Assembly: GCA_014529385.2 (NCBI GenBank)
Contig: CM043970.1
Span: 46,428,779-46,492,778, forward strand
DNA from: Adiantum capillus-veneris
Lineage: Eukaryota; Streptophyta; Polypodiopsida; Polypodiales; Pteridaceae
Reading direction: 5' to 3'
DNA: 64,000 nucleotides
Made by a program: the position numbers and the translations under genes. The notes below the pieces were generated by a model that saw only the letters and a list, made by a program, of their open reading frames with translations, had not been told where the DNA came from and ran no database searches. Shown in pieces: positions 48,305 to 58,826 of this stretch. Each line of letters opens with the position of its first letter. Position 1 is the first letter of the stretch.

Positions 48305-48676
48305 TTATGTGGAGCACCGCTCTACAATCACCACCCGGCCATCTTTGTAGAAGGCCGTCTTTCCCTTCTCCCTTGCCGCTTGAATCTCTAGCATTACCTC
48401 TCTCATATGCGCAAGCTGTGTGAGAGTGAGGTCATCTCCAAGGAATATGCCCGTTTTCTTGAGTGTAGGACGCTTTTTCAAGAAGTCCTTCTTTGCCTCC
48501 ATGGATGGGAAACGGATGATTAAAGCTCTCCCTTTTGAAGTCTTCCCATTGCCTTGTGTCTTCTTCTCTACCCTCCATGCCTTTGTATGAGTAGCCTCAC
48601 TACCCATCATGCGGAGAAGTTCTACGTGCAAGTCCTCTTTCTCCTTCTTCCATTGCGCGCCTTCGTTGAGAAACAT
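48305..48676 (-). pseudogene. LINE copy 1 ORF1 (coiled coil deleted)
   Basis: FLNEGAQWKKEKEDLHVELL jumps directly to RMMGSEATHTKA, so the coiled-coil and most of the RRM-like part present in copy 2 are missing. The C-terminal domain is intact: FPSMEAKKDFLKKRPTLK, GIFLGDDLTLTQLAHMREV, GKTAFYKDGRVVIVER. It stops at TAA, after which ORF2 continues in the same frame. The C-terminal domain layout resembles L1 ORF1p (Transposase_22). Confidence 0.75.
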
Positions 48677-48812
48677 TTGAAGAAGGTTGGCCTTCTCTTT
48701 CCACCATCCCTGCGTATCTGCTTTCTATTCTTTCATCTCCCTCTCCATTTGTGTTATCCGCTTGTTTGTAAGCACAAAGGTTGCCTTCGTATGGGGCTTA
48801 CACACTAGCGAA

Positions 48813-49120
48813 GCGATCATGGCCTCCATCAAAAACAAAAAACAAAACCCAGTTTGCACTTCTGCAAGAGAGGCCAACCCACTATATCCACACTACGCAT
48901 ACATCCATGTCTCGCATAATGCATACATCTGTTTTCCTCATATCAATCCTACATTTTCCTTTTCTACTAATTTCTCCCTGCTCGTGAAAATTCCTGAAAA
49001 AGTATTTTCCTGTAGAATTTCAAAAATTTCGAAACTGTGAAATTTTTCCCTGTATTTTTGCAGGTCTGTCGGATGTATGCACCTGCGGGCTGAAAGGGGG
49101 GGGGGGGGGGGAGAGGATAC

Positions 49121-49123
<3 letters not shown>
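48813..49123. other. Spacer between LINE copies
   Basis: No coding sequence is recognised. It contains an 18-base G run near 49094-49112 next to the (GA)n tract. It may be a 5' leader of LINE copy 1 that differs from the leader of copy 2, or target sequence. Confidence 0.5.

Positions 49124-49175
<52 letters not shown>
49124..49175. repeat. (GA)n microsatellite at LINE copy 2 3' end
   Basis: About 26 GA units. On the minus strand this is the (CT)n that follows ...CATTTCATTTCAT, the 3' end of LINE copy 2. Confidence 0.97.
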
Positions 49176-49178
<3 letters not shown>

Positions 49179-49361
49179 AATGAAATGTTATATTAACGTC
49201 TTTAAAATGCCAAAGTGACCTATGAGACCAGAAAGTTACAATATGGTGGATCTGATACAAAGTCAGAGTAACAAAAGTAATGAAATGACAAAATAAAAAT
49301 ACTATGCTATGGAATCCTAAACTGCTAGGTGTGAACTAAGCAGCTAGCTGGGATAACTAAA

Positions 49362-52300
49362 TCACAAGAGATTCAGCATCGGTCGTTGGCAGATCTCATC
49401 AATCTCCTCCATGGTCAGTAGTTTGACTGAGCGTCGTGCTTGTCGGGCCAAAGTGATCCGGATCCTCTGATGCAGACTCCGTCGATGCTGTGCAGTCCTC
49501 CGCAGTCGTGGGCGTCTGGATCTCCCCATCTCGGTCGGTCGATCGATCAGTGTGCCTCTCGTGTAAGGCGCCGAGCTCTGTTGTGGTGGTAGCTCCTCTG
49601 GGTGTCTAGTGTCTGCTCTAAAGAAGTCTGTGATTTGTCTCTGAGACTGCCTAGCCTGTTCTCTTGTCAGGCTCTCTCTATGTCTGCGCAGCTCGAGCAA
49701 AAATAAACCCAGGCATCTCTGATCCTCGTATCACAAGACTTTGGAGAGTGGTCCAAATCCCTCTCTGAACAAGTAGTGGAAGCGGCCTCGTATCGTAGAC
49801 GGGGCAGTGGCATGTGTAATGCAACTCTGTCTCAGGCTCCATGTCACACAGGGGGCATGTCCTTGCCTCTGCTTGTACTCCGCTGTATCTCCCAGTCTCG
49901 ATCCGCAGTCGGTGTGAAGATGTGCGTATTTGGCCAATAGCACATCGTATCCCATGTGACAAGTGGGTGTCCATGTAGCTGGGCCTCGTCACAAAACCGT
50001 CCTTCGTAAGCTGGAGAAGATGCTTTCTGTAGAAAGCCATCTTCGTGCCTAGCTCCTGTATTGGCTGTATCCATGTCCTCTTGGTGTCTAGTTGAGTCAA
50101 GTCCTGGCGGATGAGCCTGGTGATCTCGGACTGTGTAAGAGTCAGAGAGGGTGCATCCAATGAGTACTAGAAGGGGGGCAATCTGTCTATGCTGAACCCA
50201 TGCGCCTGAAACCATGATGTCATCTCCCCATACCAGCATGCTGAATCTCCCTGCATGGCTAATTCTTGAGAGGACTCAAGTGCAAGGCGGGCATATCTGT
50301 CTCTGGAAAGTTCCCACATGCGGTGTATGAAGGAGACAGATTTGGTGAGTGCCTCAACCACTAGTGGAGGGGCAGCTAGCTCTGCTGGGATAATGGCACG
50401 TGGTATTGAAGCCTTGGCTCTAATGAGCCGCGAGATCAGAGACCAGAGGCTTCTCCATGTCTCCCCATCCATCAGTGTGACCCGTCCTCCCGTGATGATC
50501 CAATGAAGGTCCCCATATCTCATCTCCATAGAGCAATACAGAAGCCACCAAAGTGTCAAAGAGCCAGAGCTTCGTCCGAGGCTCCTGAAATTGAACTTGT
50601 GAACACATCCTCTCCAACTACCCAATGTTGCATGGGCTCTGGTCAATCTAGTCTCTGCTTCTCTCCTCAATGAAAATGTTGGTCCACTAAAAACCACTTT
50701 AAGGTAAGTGTAAGCATCTGTATACTCCACTATCTCTTGGCCGTATGTGAATGCGGGTGCTGACCTCCTGATCCACTGTGGGGTGGTATTAAATACCATG
50801 ACCTTGGTTTTACCAAGGTTGACAGACAAACCATTTTCATGGGCAAACCTATGCAAAGCATCCAAGTGATGTTGCATCCCCTCTGGAGAGTCAGAGATCA
50901 ACACAATATCATCAACATATAACAATAGTGGAATCCATGTCCCTGCAAGCTGTGCACCTCTATCACCATCTCTCTCAACGTAGTCAGAAACCTCATCCAC
51001 ATACATACCAAATAGAGTAGGAGAGAGCGGGCAGCCTTGCTTCACCCCAATAGTGGAGTAAACTGGTGTAGATAGACCCTCCGAGGTGCGTACATGCCCC
51101 ACTACCGACCCATATAATGCCATGACCCCCCAAATGAGCTCTATGGGTACTCCCATCTCCTGTAATCTGCGCATCAATCTAGCTCTGGGTACTGTGTCAA
51201 ATGCTTTGCGGAAGTCCACGAAGTTATAATAGATCCGTCTCCCATGTGATCTGCCCTCCTCAATGATGGCTCTGAGTGTCAAGATATGGTCAAGAGTAGA
51301 AAAACCTTTCTTGAACCCTGCCTGCCTGGTGCTGCGCGCATCCCCTCTCTCTTTGCCCATCTACTCAGTTGCTGCTCAAGAATGGATGCGTACAACCGTG
51401 CCAATTTGTGTCCAATCATGATAGTGCGATAATTCCCAGGCTCCATAGGGTCTCTTGACTTGAAAATAGGTACGATAGTAGATAGGCTCCAAGTATCAAG
51501 CAAGCCCTCACACATGGCACGGTTAAACATAATTGCTAGAAGCTCTGCTAGTAGATCTCTGGCATGCATGAAATGCTCAGCCACTAAGCCATCATGATCA
51601 TATGCTCTCCCATCCCTCATCCTGTCAATGGCCTTCTTCCCCATCTTAGCGGTGAAAAAAGCACATGTGTGGGCATGGATCGGGGGGGTCAGGAAGGGGC
51701 GGTTGTCCAGGAACTGTGTACAGAGATGATGCGTACTGGCCCCAGGCCTCTGTAGAGGTAATGGCAGGGGGGGGGGGGGGGGTGCTCATGAAAGAGCCGC
51801 CATGCCTCACGTGAATCCTGACTCAGAAATAGCTGGTATAGATCCTATTCTAGGTGAGCCAAAAATGCCCTCTTCTTCCGCCGCACTAGGCGTTGGAAGT
51901 CAATCTGTAACTGTCTGTGAGTGATGTCTCCGAAAAGCACCTCCCTCTGAAGTCTAGCTCTAGTCTCGCGGCATTCCTCATCATACCAGCTGTTCTGGGG
52001 CATGATCCCAGAACGGCGTCTCTTGACTCAGAAATAGCTGGTATAGATCCTATTCTAGGCGAGCCAAAAATGCCCTCTTCTTCCGCCGCACTAGGCGTCG
52101 GAAGTCAATCTGTAACTGTCTGTGAGTGATGTCCCCCAAAAGCACCTTCCTCTGAAGTCTAGCTCTAGTCTCGCGGCATTCCTCATCATACCAGCTGTTA
52201 TGGGGCATGATCCCAGAACGGCGTCTCTGCTCAGGCTGGGTGTGTGGGTATGCCTTTGCTGCTGCATCATGTAATGTCTGTGTCAGTATAGTAGTAAGCT

Positions 52301-53254
52301 CCTCCAGAGGTCGCCCTGGCTCTTCTGTGCACAGGCGTCTGTAGATCCCATCTATGTATACAAAGTCCGTCTCCCGCGTGAAGGTGTAGCGAGTAGGGGC
52401 TGTTGCCCGTAGCCTGTGTGCTACACTAAACTGGAAAGAGATGGTCAATGACACAAGAGCACGATCCACTGCCACACCAACAGGTCTGGGTCCAACCATG
52501 AGATCGTGGATACTAGAGATGAGGCTCGGCTGTGTCATGACTGTGTTGGCTCCATGTCCGTGTGGAAAGCATGTAAAACCCCCAATAGCGGGAAATCTCT
52601 GTAGGCCATTCAAGATGGCCAATCCATGTGCAATCCCCATGTCTATCAAGTGTCGTCCATACTCAGTGTGTTCTTCATCTTGTGATAGTCTGGATAGGCC
52701 CGTCTCTGCAACATCCAGCTCTCTCAGCATCTCCTCTGAAGTATCATAAAATACTGTCTGATGATGGGCAGTCCTAGCATTGAAGTCCCCTAGAATGATG
52801 ATGTCACCATCTCTAGAGAACTCCCATATGTCATCATCCAAAATAGAAAAGGGGGATTGTCCTCTGGGTGGTGCATATACTGACGTACTCGGGGGGAAGT
52901 AGCAAAGTAAAGATATCTGCCCGTCTCTGCTCTCAATCTCACCCACATGTAGCTAGCTTGCTCATCCCTGCGGTCTATATGTATCAATGGCTGCAACTCC
53001 TCCCTGAATAACACTGCCACTCCTCTTGAGCCCCGCCCTCTGTGCTCTGAACGTGTCTCTTGTCTACAGGCTGTCTCCCATCTGTATCCACTAATGTGAG
53101 GCATAGACTGCCCAGGGGCTTGCTGATGTGTCTTAGAGTAGAAGACTATGTCTTTTCCCGTAAAACTATCCTCAAAAGCACCCACATCAAGGCGCATAGA
53201 TCCATTACAATTCCAGGTGGCAACTTTGAGTGTGGTCCCATAGGTCTCACAAGG
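49362..53254 (-). pseudogene. LINE copy 2 ORF2 (endonuclease, RT, zinc finger, PIP box)
   Basis: In frame after the ORF1 stop: KVATWNCNGSMRLDVGAF (endonuclease start), a frameshift near 52890, then IIILGDFNARTAHHQ and FTCFPHGHGANTV, where the VDYV motif seen in copy 1 is deleted. A 205-bp tandem duplication (51819-52228) follows. RT: GLVAEHF, FKSRDPMEPGNYRTI, KKGFSTLDHILTLRAI, FVDFRKAFDTVPRARLM, GVKQGCPLSPTLFGMYVD, LLLYVDDIVLISDSPEG (YVDD intact), VNLGKTKVM. C-terminus: CPLCDMEPETELHYTCHCP finger, QRQITDFF (PIP box at 49620-49643), and a basic tail ending QRPMLNLL. Breaks are few frameshifts and the duplication; all RT catalytic motifs remain. Confidence 0.87.
51819..52228 (-). repeat. 205-bp tandem duplication in LINE copy 2 ORF2
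   Basis: Units 51819-52023 and 52024-52228 both start tgactcagaaatagctggta and end gaacggcgtctct. They differ at about seven positions. Copy 1 has only one unit. Confidence 0.92.
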
Positions 53255-53257
53255 TCA

Positions 53258-54290
53258 TGTGGAGTGCCGCTCTACAATCACCACCCGACCATCTCTGTAG
53301 AAGGCCGTCTTTCCCTTCTCCCTTGCCTCTTGAATCTGTGGCAATACCTCTCTCATATGCGCAAGCTGTGTGAGAGTGAGGTCATCTCCAAGGGTTTTCT
53401 TTAGTGTAGGATGCCTCTTCAAGAAGTCCTTCTTTGCCTCCATGGATGAAAAACGCATGATTAAAGCTCTCTCCTTTGAAGTCTCCCCATTTCCTTGTGC
53501 CTTCTTCCCTACCCTTCATGCCTTTGTATGAGTAGCCTCACTACCCATCATGCGGAGAAGTTCATCATCTCGATCTTTTAGACCGGTTACTCGTATGTGC
53601 AAAGCTCTAGTTTTCCTTCGTTGCTCTTCTTCTAGAGTCATGTTGATGATTGTAGGAGTGGGGACAGATGTGGTTTCTTTCCCTTTCCCTTTCCCTTTCT
53701 TAGCGACTTCTATCCATTTCTCAGCCTCATCCGCCTTCTTCTGTGTCTTCGTGATCACATCCATCCACGAAGATGTCTTTACCACATTCTGTTTCTCCTC
53801 CTCTTTGATCATCCGTACTTGCTCGTTGATGACCTTGATTTCCTCTATCACCGAGGGTTGGAATTTCCCTTCCTCTAGTCCACTGCTTGCTCTATCAACC
53901 AACTCTCGCTTGAGGGCTGAGACCTCTTCTTTGAGTGCTTGTGAATCCGCCTTAAGTGCTTGTAGCTCTGTGTGCAAGTCTTCTTTTCTCCTTCTTCCAT
54001 TGCGCGCCCTCGTTGAGGAACATTTGAAGAAGGTTGGCCTTCTCTTTCTACCATCCTTCCGTATTTGCTTTCCATTCTTTCATCTCCCTTTCCATTTGTG
54101 TTATTCGCTTGTTTGTACGCATGAAGGTTGCCTTTCTATGTGGCTTGCAAGCTGGTGAAGCGCTTATGACCTCGGGAACGGGCATGGGCATGGGTTGGTT
54201 GAGCTCGCCTTGTTTTATGTCTTTAGAAGCTTCTTGCTCCTTCACAAGCTTAACATAACGGGACGGGTTGTTACCATCTTCTATCGCCAT
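53258..54290 (-). pseudogene. LINE copy 2 ORF1 (coiled coil, RRM-like, C-terminal domain)
   Basis: ATG 54290 (MAIEDGNNPSRYVKLVKEQE) with a TAG near 54048 and a one-base frameshift near 53985. Next is a heptad-rich coiled coil (LQALKADSQALKEEVSALKR), a charged linker with KKGKGKGKETT, an RRM-like strand ALHIRVTGLKDRDDELL, and after a break near 53516 a C-terminal domain (MRFSSMEAKKDFLKRHPTLK, LGDDLTLTQLAHMREVLPQI, GKTAFYRDGRVVIVER). This is the layout of L1-type ORF1p, a trimeric RNA-binding chaperone. The stop is TGA at 53255-53257, followed in frame by ORF2. Confidence 0.75.
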
Positions 54291-54608
54291 AGCTCAATGC
54301 GTGCGTGCTTGCGGGATGAGAGAGAGAGAGTGGCTAGGTGTGAACAGGTTATAGCTAAGAGGCGATAAGCTGACGGGTTTAAGGAGAAATCAAAGGAAAA
54401 TGCCTTCAGGCACATGAACCACCTCCAAAAACCAAGCAAAAAATTAATATAGGCAAAGAAGGGTATGGACTTGCGTTAATAAGCCGGCAATCGGTGTGCG
54501 TAAGGTTCAAGCGAGCAGCGTGGTAGATGTGCGCAAGGAGAACCATGGTTGGCTACGCGCAGGGGAGAGAGAGAGACCCTATTTGTTGTGGCAAAACCGT
54601 ATGCTGTT

Positions 54609-54615
<7 letters not shown>
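54291..54615 (-). other. 5' leader of LINE copy 2
   Basis: Non-coding stretch between the upstream (CT)n tract and the ORF1 ATG. It contains a short GA run at 54319-54332 and another near 54563-54575. It may contain the internal promoter, which was not identified. Confidence 0.55.

Positions 54616-54692
<77 letters not shown>
54616..54692. repeat. (GA)n microsatellite at LINE copy 2 5' end
   Basis: About 38 GA units between the LINE leader and the right LTR-like unit. Confidence 0.97.
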
Positions 54693-54698
<6 letters not shown>

Positions 54699-55080
54699 AG
54701 CCAATATACTCCAGATGGAAAATCATGTACAATGATGAGACGATGGAAAAGAGGACACCCCTGCTCCTATATATAGGAGAACAGGGGTAGGTCGGGCAAA
54801 TGCCTAATAAATCACCCTACCTGATAAATGACCCTCCAATATAAATGGGGGAATGTGAAGTGACCAAAACAGGTCTAAGTGGGCAATGTGCTGAACAACC
54901 CTAAATGTGCCTGAGATCCCTGTGTAGCAAGTGTACGGGTGGACAACCCAAGGGCCAATGCACGTGAAAGTGAGGAGCTTGTGGACAGTGTGCGAAGCAT
55001 CTGGTGATGACAAAAATCTAACATCCCCCCTCAACAACAGATGCGGAGAAGCTGTCGAGGAAGATATGCAACATGCCTGG
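54693..55080 (-). repeat. LTR-like unit, right copy
   Basis: Same unit as 42485-42878: purine tract TTGAGGGGGGA, then TGTTAGATTTTTGTC (LTR-like end at 55023), palindromic CTCCTATATATAGGAG near 54765, ending at the (CT)n tract. Its right edge is immediately followed by element B gag sequence (agattgttgagtc on the plus strand). Confidence 0.7.
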
Positions 55081-55261
55081 AGATTGTTGAGTCAAAATTT
55101 GCATTGCAAATTTTGAATCCTTCGCAAGTTTAATCATCATCTTTGTTGCGTTGTCAACCAATTGTCGACGTTCCATCTCTTCATTCTTAGATTGAGTTGG
55201 CAAAGGTGGGCCATACTCTTGTGATTGCTCATGAGAATCTTCTCCGCGATCTCCTCTCGCA
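55081..55261 (-). pseudogene. Element B gag, N-terminal piece
   Basis: Minus strand: RGDRGEDSHEQSQEYGPPLP, SKNEEMERRQLVDNATKMM, LAKDSKFAMQILTQQS. It lines up with element A gag (MERRKLIGDATKMM). The first codons lie on the other side of element A (61485-61528, ATG 61528, MDSNRDQSTSSAS). It is cut at 55080 by the LINE-containing block. Confidence 0.85.
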
Positions 55262-55266
55262 TTCGC
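55262..55266. repeat. Target site duplication TTCGC (left of element A)
   Basis: TTCGC before the LTR at 55267; the identical TTCGC at 61485-61489 follows the second LTR. It lies inside element B gag codons. Confidence 0.92.
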
Positions 55267-55791
55267 TGTCACAAAGTGATGACGTGGTGGACAGCAGAAA
55301 CCCTAATTTCTGCCAGAAACCCTAAAATTCCTGCAAACCCTAATTTCTGCCAGAAACCCTAATTTTCGGAAATCGCGGATACTGGATATTTTTTTTTTTT
55401 GAAAAATGATGAGCGACGCGAATTTTGCTTTTTTTTTATTATAAAAAAAGCGAGAAAGACTCTCTAAGAGAGAGAGAGAACTGATGCTTTTTATTTTAAA
55501 AGCTTTTGGGGCTCTGCTTTTGGGCATCCTAAATAAGTGGTGAGGGCTTCACTTCTCAGAGCATTTGGACGCAGAGTCTGAGAGTGAAACCCTAACCGCT
55601 CTCTTGTACTTTGATGATTGATTAATATAAAAAGAAATACCGAAAGGGGCGCCAATCTTTGGGGCCAATATCTCTAGGCACGGAACTCCGCCGGGCCAGT
55701 GCAAATCTATTGTGATCTGTGAATTGTTTTGAAGTGGTTATTTGGTGCTGTCGCGGTTGGTTCTTGACTTGGAGTGTCCAAGTCTGTTACA
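55267..55791 (+). repeat. 5' LTR of element A (525 bp)
   Basis: TGTCACAAAGTGATGACGTG ... GTCCAAGTCTGTTACA. Early in the LTR the segment gaaaccctaatttctgcca recurs, giving extra length over the 3' LTR. AAAGAAATACCGAAAGGGGC lies near 55631. Confidence 0.93.
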
Positions 55792-55792
55792 G

Positions 55793-55804
55793 TGGTATCA
55801 GTGC
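55793..55804 (+). other. Primer binding site of element A (one mismatch)
   Basis: TGGTATCAGTGC follows the LTR end by one base. It matches the initiator tRNA-Met site TGGTATCAGAGC except for one base; element B retains the exact sequence. Confidence 0.8.
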
Positions 55805-55862
55805 ACGGCCGATTTCTCTTCTACGGGAAATCCGATCCCCGAATTTTTTTTTCGCGGCACCT

Positions 55863-57204
55863 ATGGCTTGAGGCAATGATCAGTCGACTCCCTCTGCATC
55901 TGGAGATGCGGGTAGGGATCACAACGAAGATTCCGGCAGAGAGTATGGCCCGCCTTGGCCTACTTAGACGGAGCGGCGAGAGATGGAGCGTCGCAAGTTG
56001 ATCGGCGATGCAACAAAGATGATGCTCAATTTTGCCAAGGACCCGAAGATGGCAAAATATATGAACCAGACCTCTTTGGAAAAGGTACAGATGGAGTGGC
56101 AAAGAACCACAACACCACTCCCGAAACCCGCTCTCAAGAAACTTTCTGTCTCCAAGAAATATACGGAGAAGGAACTGGAGAACGTGGTTGATGCACGGAT
56201 TGCTCAGCTTTTCGACGTGCAAAAGAAAAGCAAAAAGCACGGCAAAAAGCAGAAGAAAGGCACTGACTTCCCGGGATATTTGGGTCGTTAGTCGACATTT
56301 GAGAAGGCAAGAAATTGAAGAAGCGCGTCAAGTTTGAAAGAGTACCCAGTTCTTCTTCTTCTTCTTCTTCTGATAGTTCTTCTAGCTCCTCGGATTCGAG
56401 CGATGAAGACAGAAAAGGTAAAAAGCGAAGCAAGAAACAAAGCTTCGGAAAGGGCAAGAAAAAAGCAAAGAAGGCTACATCTCGCCCAAAGACTGACAGT
56501 TCTACTGAGGACTCGTCTACAGATAGCTCAGATTCCGATGACGGAAAGTTTTATGCGAACAAGAAGAATTTTTACAAAGCCAACCAGTATGACTTTCTCG
56601 AAGATAAAAGCAAGAAAGTCCGAGAGTTTAAGGAAGATGGCCACTCCATCAAGTTTGATACTTGTCAGGATACTCAGATGCTTCGAAGGCTTTGTCTTTT
56701 ATAAAGCAGTTTGACATCGCTTTCGTGGGAGGACGCTATTCAGAGCACTCCAAGATTCGGAGAGCTACCTCTTACCTTAAGGGGAATGCTTGTACTTGGT
56801 GGTCCACGCTTCTTTTAACAAGAGTGCGCCAGTTAAATGACTGAAATTTAAGAAGCTTTTTATTTCTTCTTGGTTGACGCAAGAATATGAACGAGATGTA
56901 CGAGCTGCTTGGAACTATCTTCGGATGACCAAGAAAGATACAATCAATGCTTATTGTGAAAGATTCTGGAGCTCTTTTCTACTCGCCTCTTCATTCAAGA
57001 AGATCTCGTTCAGAGAACAGATTGAGCGGTTTACCTTGGGTCTACCTACAGAGATCCGAGATCACTGCTTGGAACAGAAGTCAGCTTCTATTCAGGAGTT
57101 GATGAGTCATGCGAAGCGGGGCTTTTCCATTCACTCTGGCAATCTGACCTACCCCAGAACTGGTACCACATGGCGTGGGACTTGCACCGAATCTAATGAA
57201 TGAA
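55863..57204 (+). pseudogene. Element A gag (interrupted, zinc knuckle missing)
   Basis: ATG 55863 aligns with element B's gag start, but codon 3 is TGA (55869-55871), and TAG occurs at 55965-55967 and near 56289. It continues with MERRKLIGDATKMML, KKYTEKELENVVDARI, FPGYLGR, then a frameshifted Ser-rich acidic stretch, FYKANQYDFLEDKSKK, GYSDASKALSFIKQFDIAF, NACTWWSTLL, YERDVRAAWNYLRMTKKDT, AYCERFWSSF and HAKRGFSIHSGNLTYP. Element B has a CCHC knuckle after this point; in element A the sequence passes directly to the protease region, so it was deleted. Confidence 0.85.
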
Positions 57205-57653
57205 AGTACAAACTTTACCGCTTTTCGGGCAAAGTGAAGGATCAGGAAACTCTTTTGAAGGGGCCAAGGCCAACTTCTTTTCACTTGGAATTGGCGGCTC
57301 GATTTGGAATTACGCCCGATAGACTGACGCCACAGGCGGAGGTAGTTCGACTGGCACCCGGATGGGATGTTGCCATTACACCGAGCATTGGCAAACTTCG
57401 TTTGCAATGACAGGGGTGTTCAGGGCACGCGAGTGACGTTCTACTCAGGATCCCTTGGTACCACAAGAACTACGCTGTGGTTGACTACCTGGCCGAGAAA
57501 GCGACTTTGATAAATGAAGGGCTTAGAGATTGTACTTGATGAACTTCAGTTTCTTACTCATTCTTTTGGGAGAGAACTGAACATTGGATGAAGGTTGAAT
57601 ATGTTTTGACCTGATCAAAAGAACTCCAAGATTTTTCTCCACACTCATGCCGA
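57205..57653 (+). pseudogene. Element A protease region (decayed)
   Basis: It contains FEGAKANFFSL (position of the D-x-G-A motif, Asp changed to Glu by a frameshifted context), LAARFGITPDRLTPQAEVVR, VLLRIPWYHKNYAVVDYLAE and KATLINE, a retropepsin-like layout with the flap-like late motif. Stops break it. Confidence 0.65.
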
Positions 57654-58826
57654 TTGCTTTTCAGAGGGCCTGAAGATCAAACCTTTGATCTGATACCTGG
57701 AAGCATGCCACCGAATCGACCACCTTATCGTGTGAGCCGAGTACAAAATGAAAAGATTATGAACCAAGTGAAAGACCTCTTGGAAAAGGGTCTTGTCCAG
57801 CCTAGTACTTCACCGTATTGCTCTCCAGTGTTGTTGGTTTTGAAGAAAGACGGCTCTCGGAGAATGTGCATCGATTATAGCGCTCTCAACAAAATCACCA
57901 TCAAGAACAAATTTCCGATTCCTAGGATCGATGATATAGTTGACAGGTTACAAGGATCCTCGTGCTTTAGCAGGATTGACTTGAAGAGTGGATATCATCA
58001 GATGAGGATAGCGCCAGGAGATGTCTACAAGACAGCTTTTCGGACGACTTTTGGGTTATTTGAGTTTTTGGTGATGCCTTTTGGCTTAACCAATGCTCCT
58101 GTGACATTTAACCGGATGATGGACATGATTTTTCGAGAGTATAGGCTATTTGTTGACACTTTCTTTGACGACATCATTGTTTTCTCCAAGAATGAGGCGG
58201 AACACAGAGATCATCTGCTTCAAGTCTTTCAGGCATTACGAGATCACATGTTAGTGATTAATGCAAAGAAAAGTGAATTTTTCCTACCAGAGATACACTT
58301 TTTGGGACACATTGTGTCAGCAGCAGGAGTGCAAATGGATCCGGCCAAGATAGAGACTATTCGTAATTGGCCCGACTTGAAGAATGTCCATGAAGTTAGA
58401 AGCTTCTTGGGACTGTGTTCGTACTACAGGCGGTTCATACGAAAGTTTGCAGAGGTTGCTTCCCCTTTGCATATCTTGACACAGAAAGGAGTACCTTTTT
58501 CGTGGGGACCCACAGAGGTGACTGCCTTTCAGACATTGAAAGAGAAATTGACTACGGGACCTATTTTGACTTTGCCGGACTTGCAGAAGTCATTCGAAGT
58601 ATATTGTGATGGTTGTGGTCGTAGTCTGGGTGCGGTCTTGATGCAAGAAGGCCATGTCATAGCTTACGAGAGCCGTTTGTTCTCTAGGCCGGAGATGACA
58701 GCACAGATTTATGAGAAAGAGCTTTTGGCGGTTATCCATGCTCTTACTCAATGGCGGCATTACCCACTCGGAGCGGATTTGATTGTCTTTACAGACCATC
58801 AGAGTTTGCGCTGCTACTTGTCATAG
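57654..58826 (+). pseudogene. Element A reverse transcriptase and RNase H (open 390-codon frame)
   Basis: Continuous frame with all RT blocks: [80 protein letters not shown] (YxDD variant FFDD), FFLPEIHFLGHIVS. The RNase H domain has VYCDGCGRSLGAVLM, YEKELLAVIHALTQWRHY and FTDHQSLRC, so the acidic catalytic residues are present. A TAG at 58824-58826 (SHKQ in element B) ends the frame. This is the best preserved enzyme part of the A/B family in the window. Confidence 0.88.

Larger units (their letters stand above)
49176..54615 (-). mobile_element. LINE copy 2 (near full length)
   Basis: Minus strand: ~325-bp 5' leader (54291-54615), ORF1 (ATG 54290), ORF2, and a ~185-bp 3' UTR (49176-49361). 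Both ends abut (CT)n in element orientation (54616-54692 upstream, 49124-49175 downstream), and there is no poly(A). ORF1 is L1-like (coiled coil, RRM-like, CTD) but ORF2 has a short C-terminal CX2C...HX2C finger and a PIP box. Clade assignment needs a tree. Confidence 0.88.
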
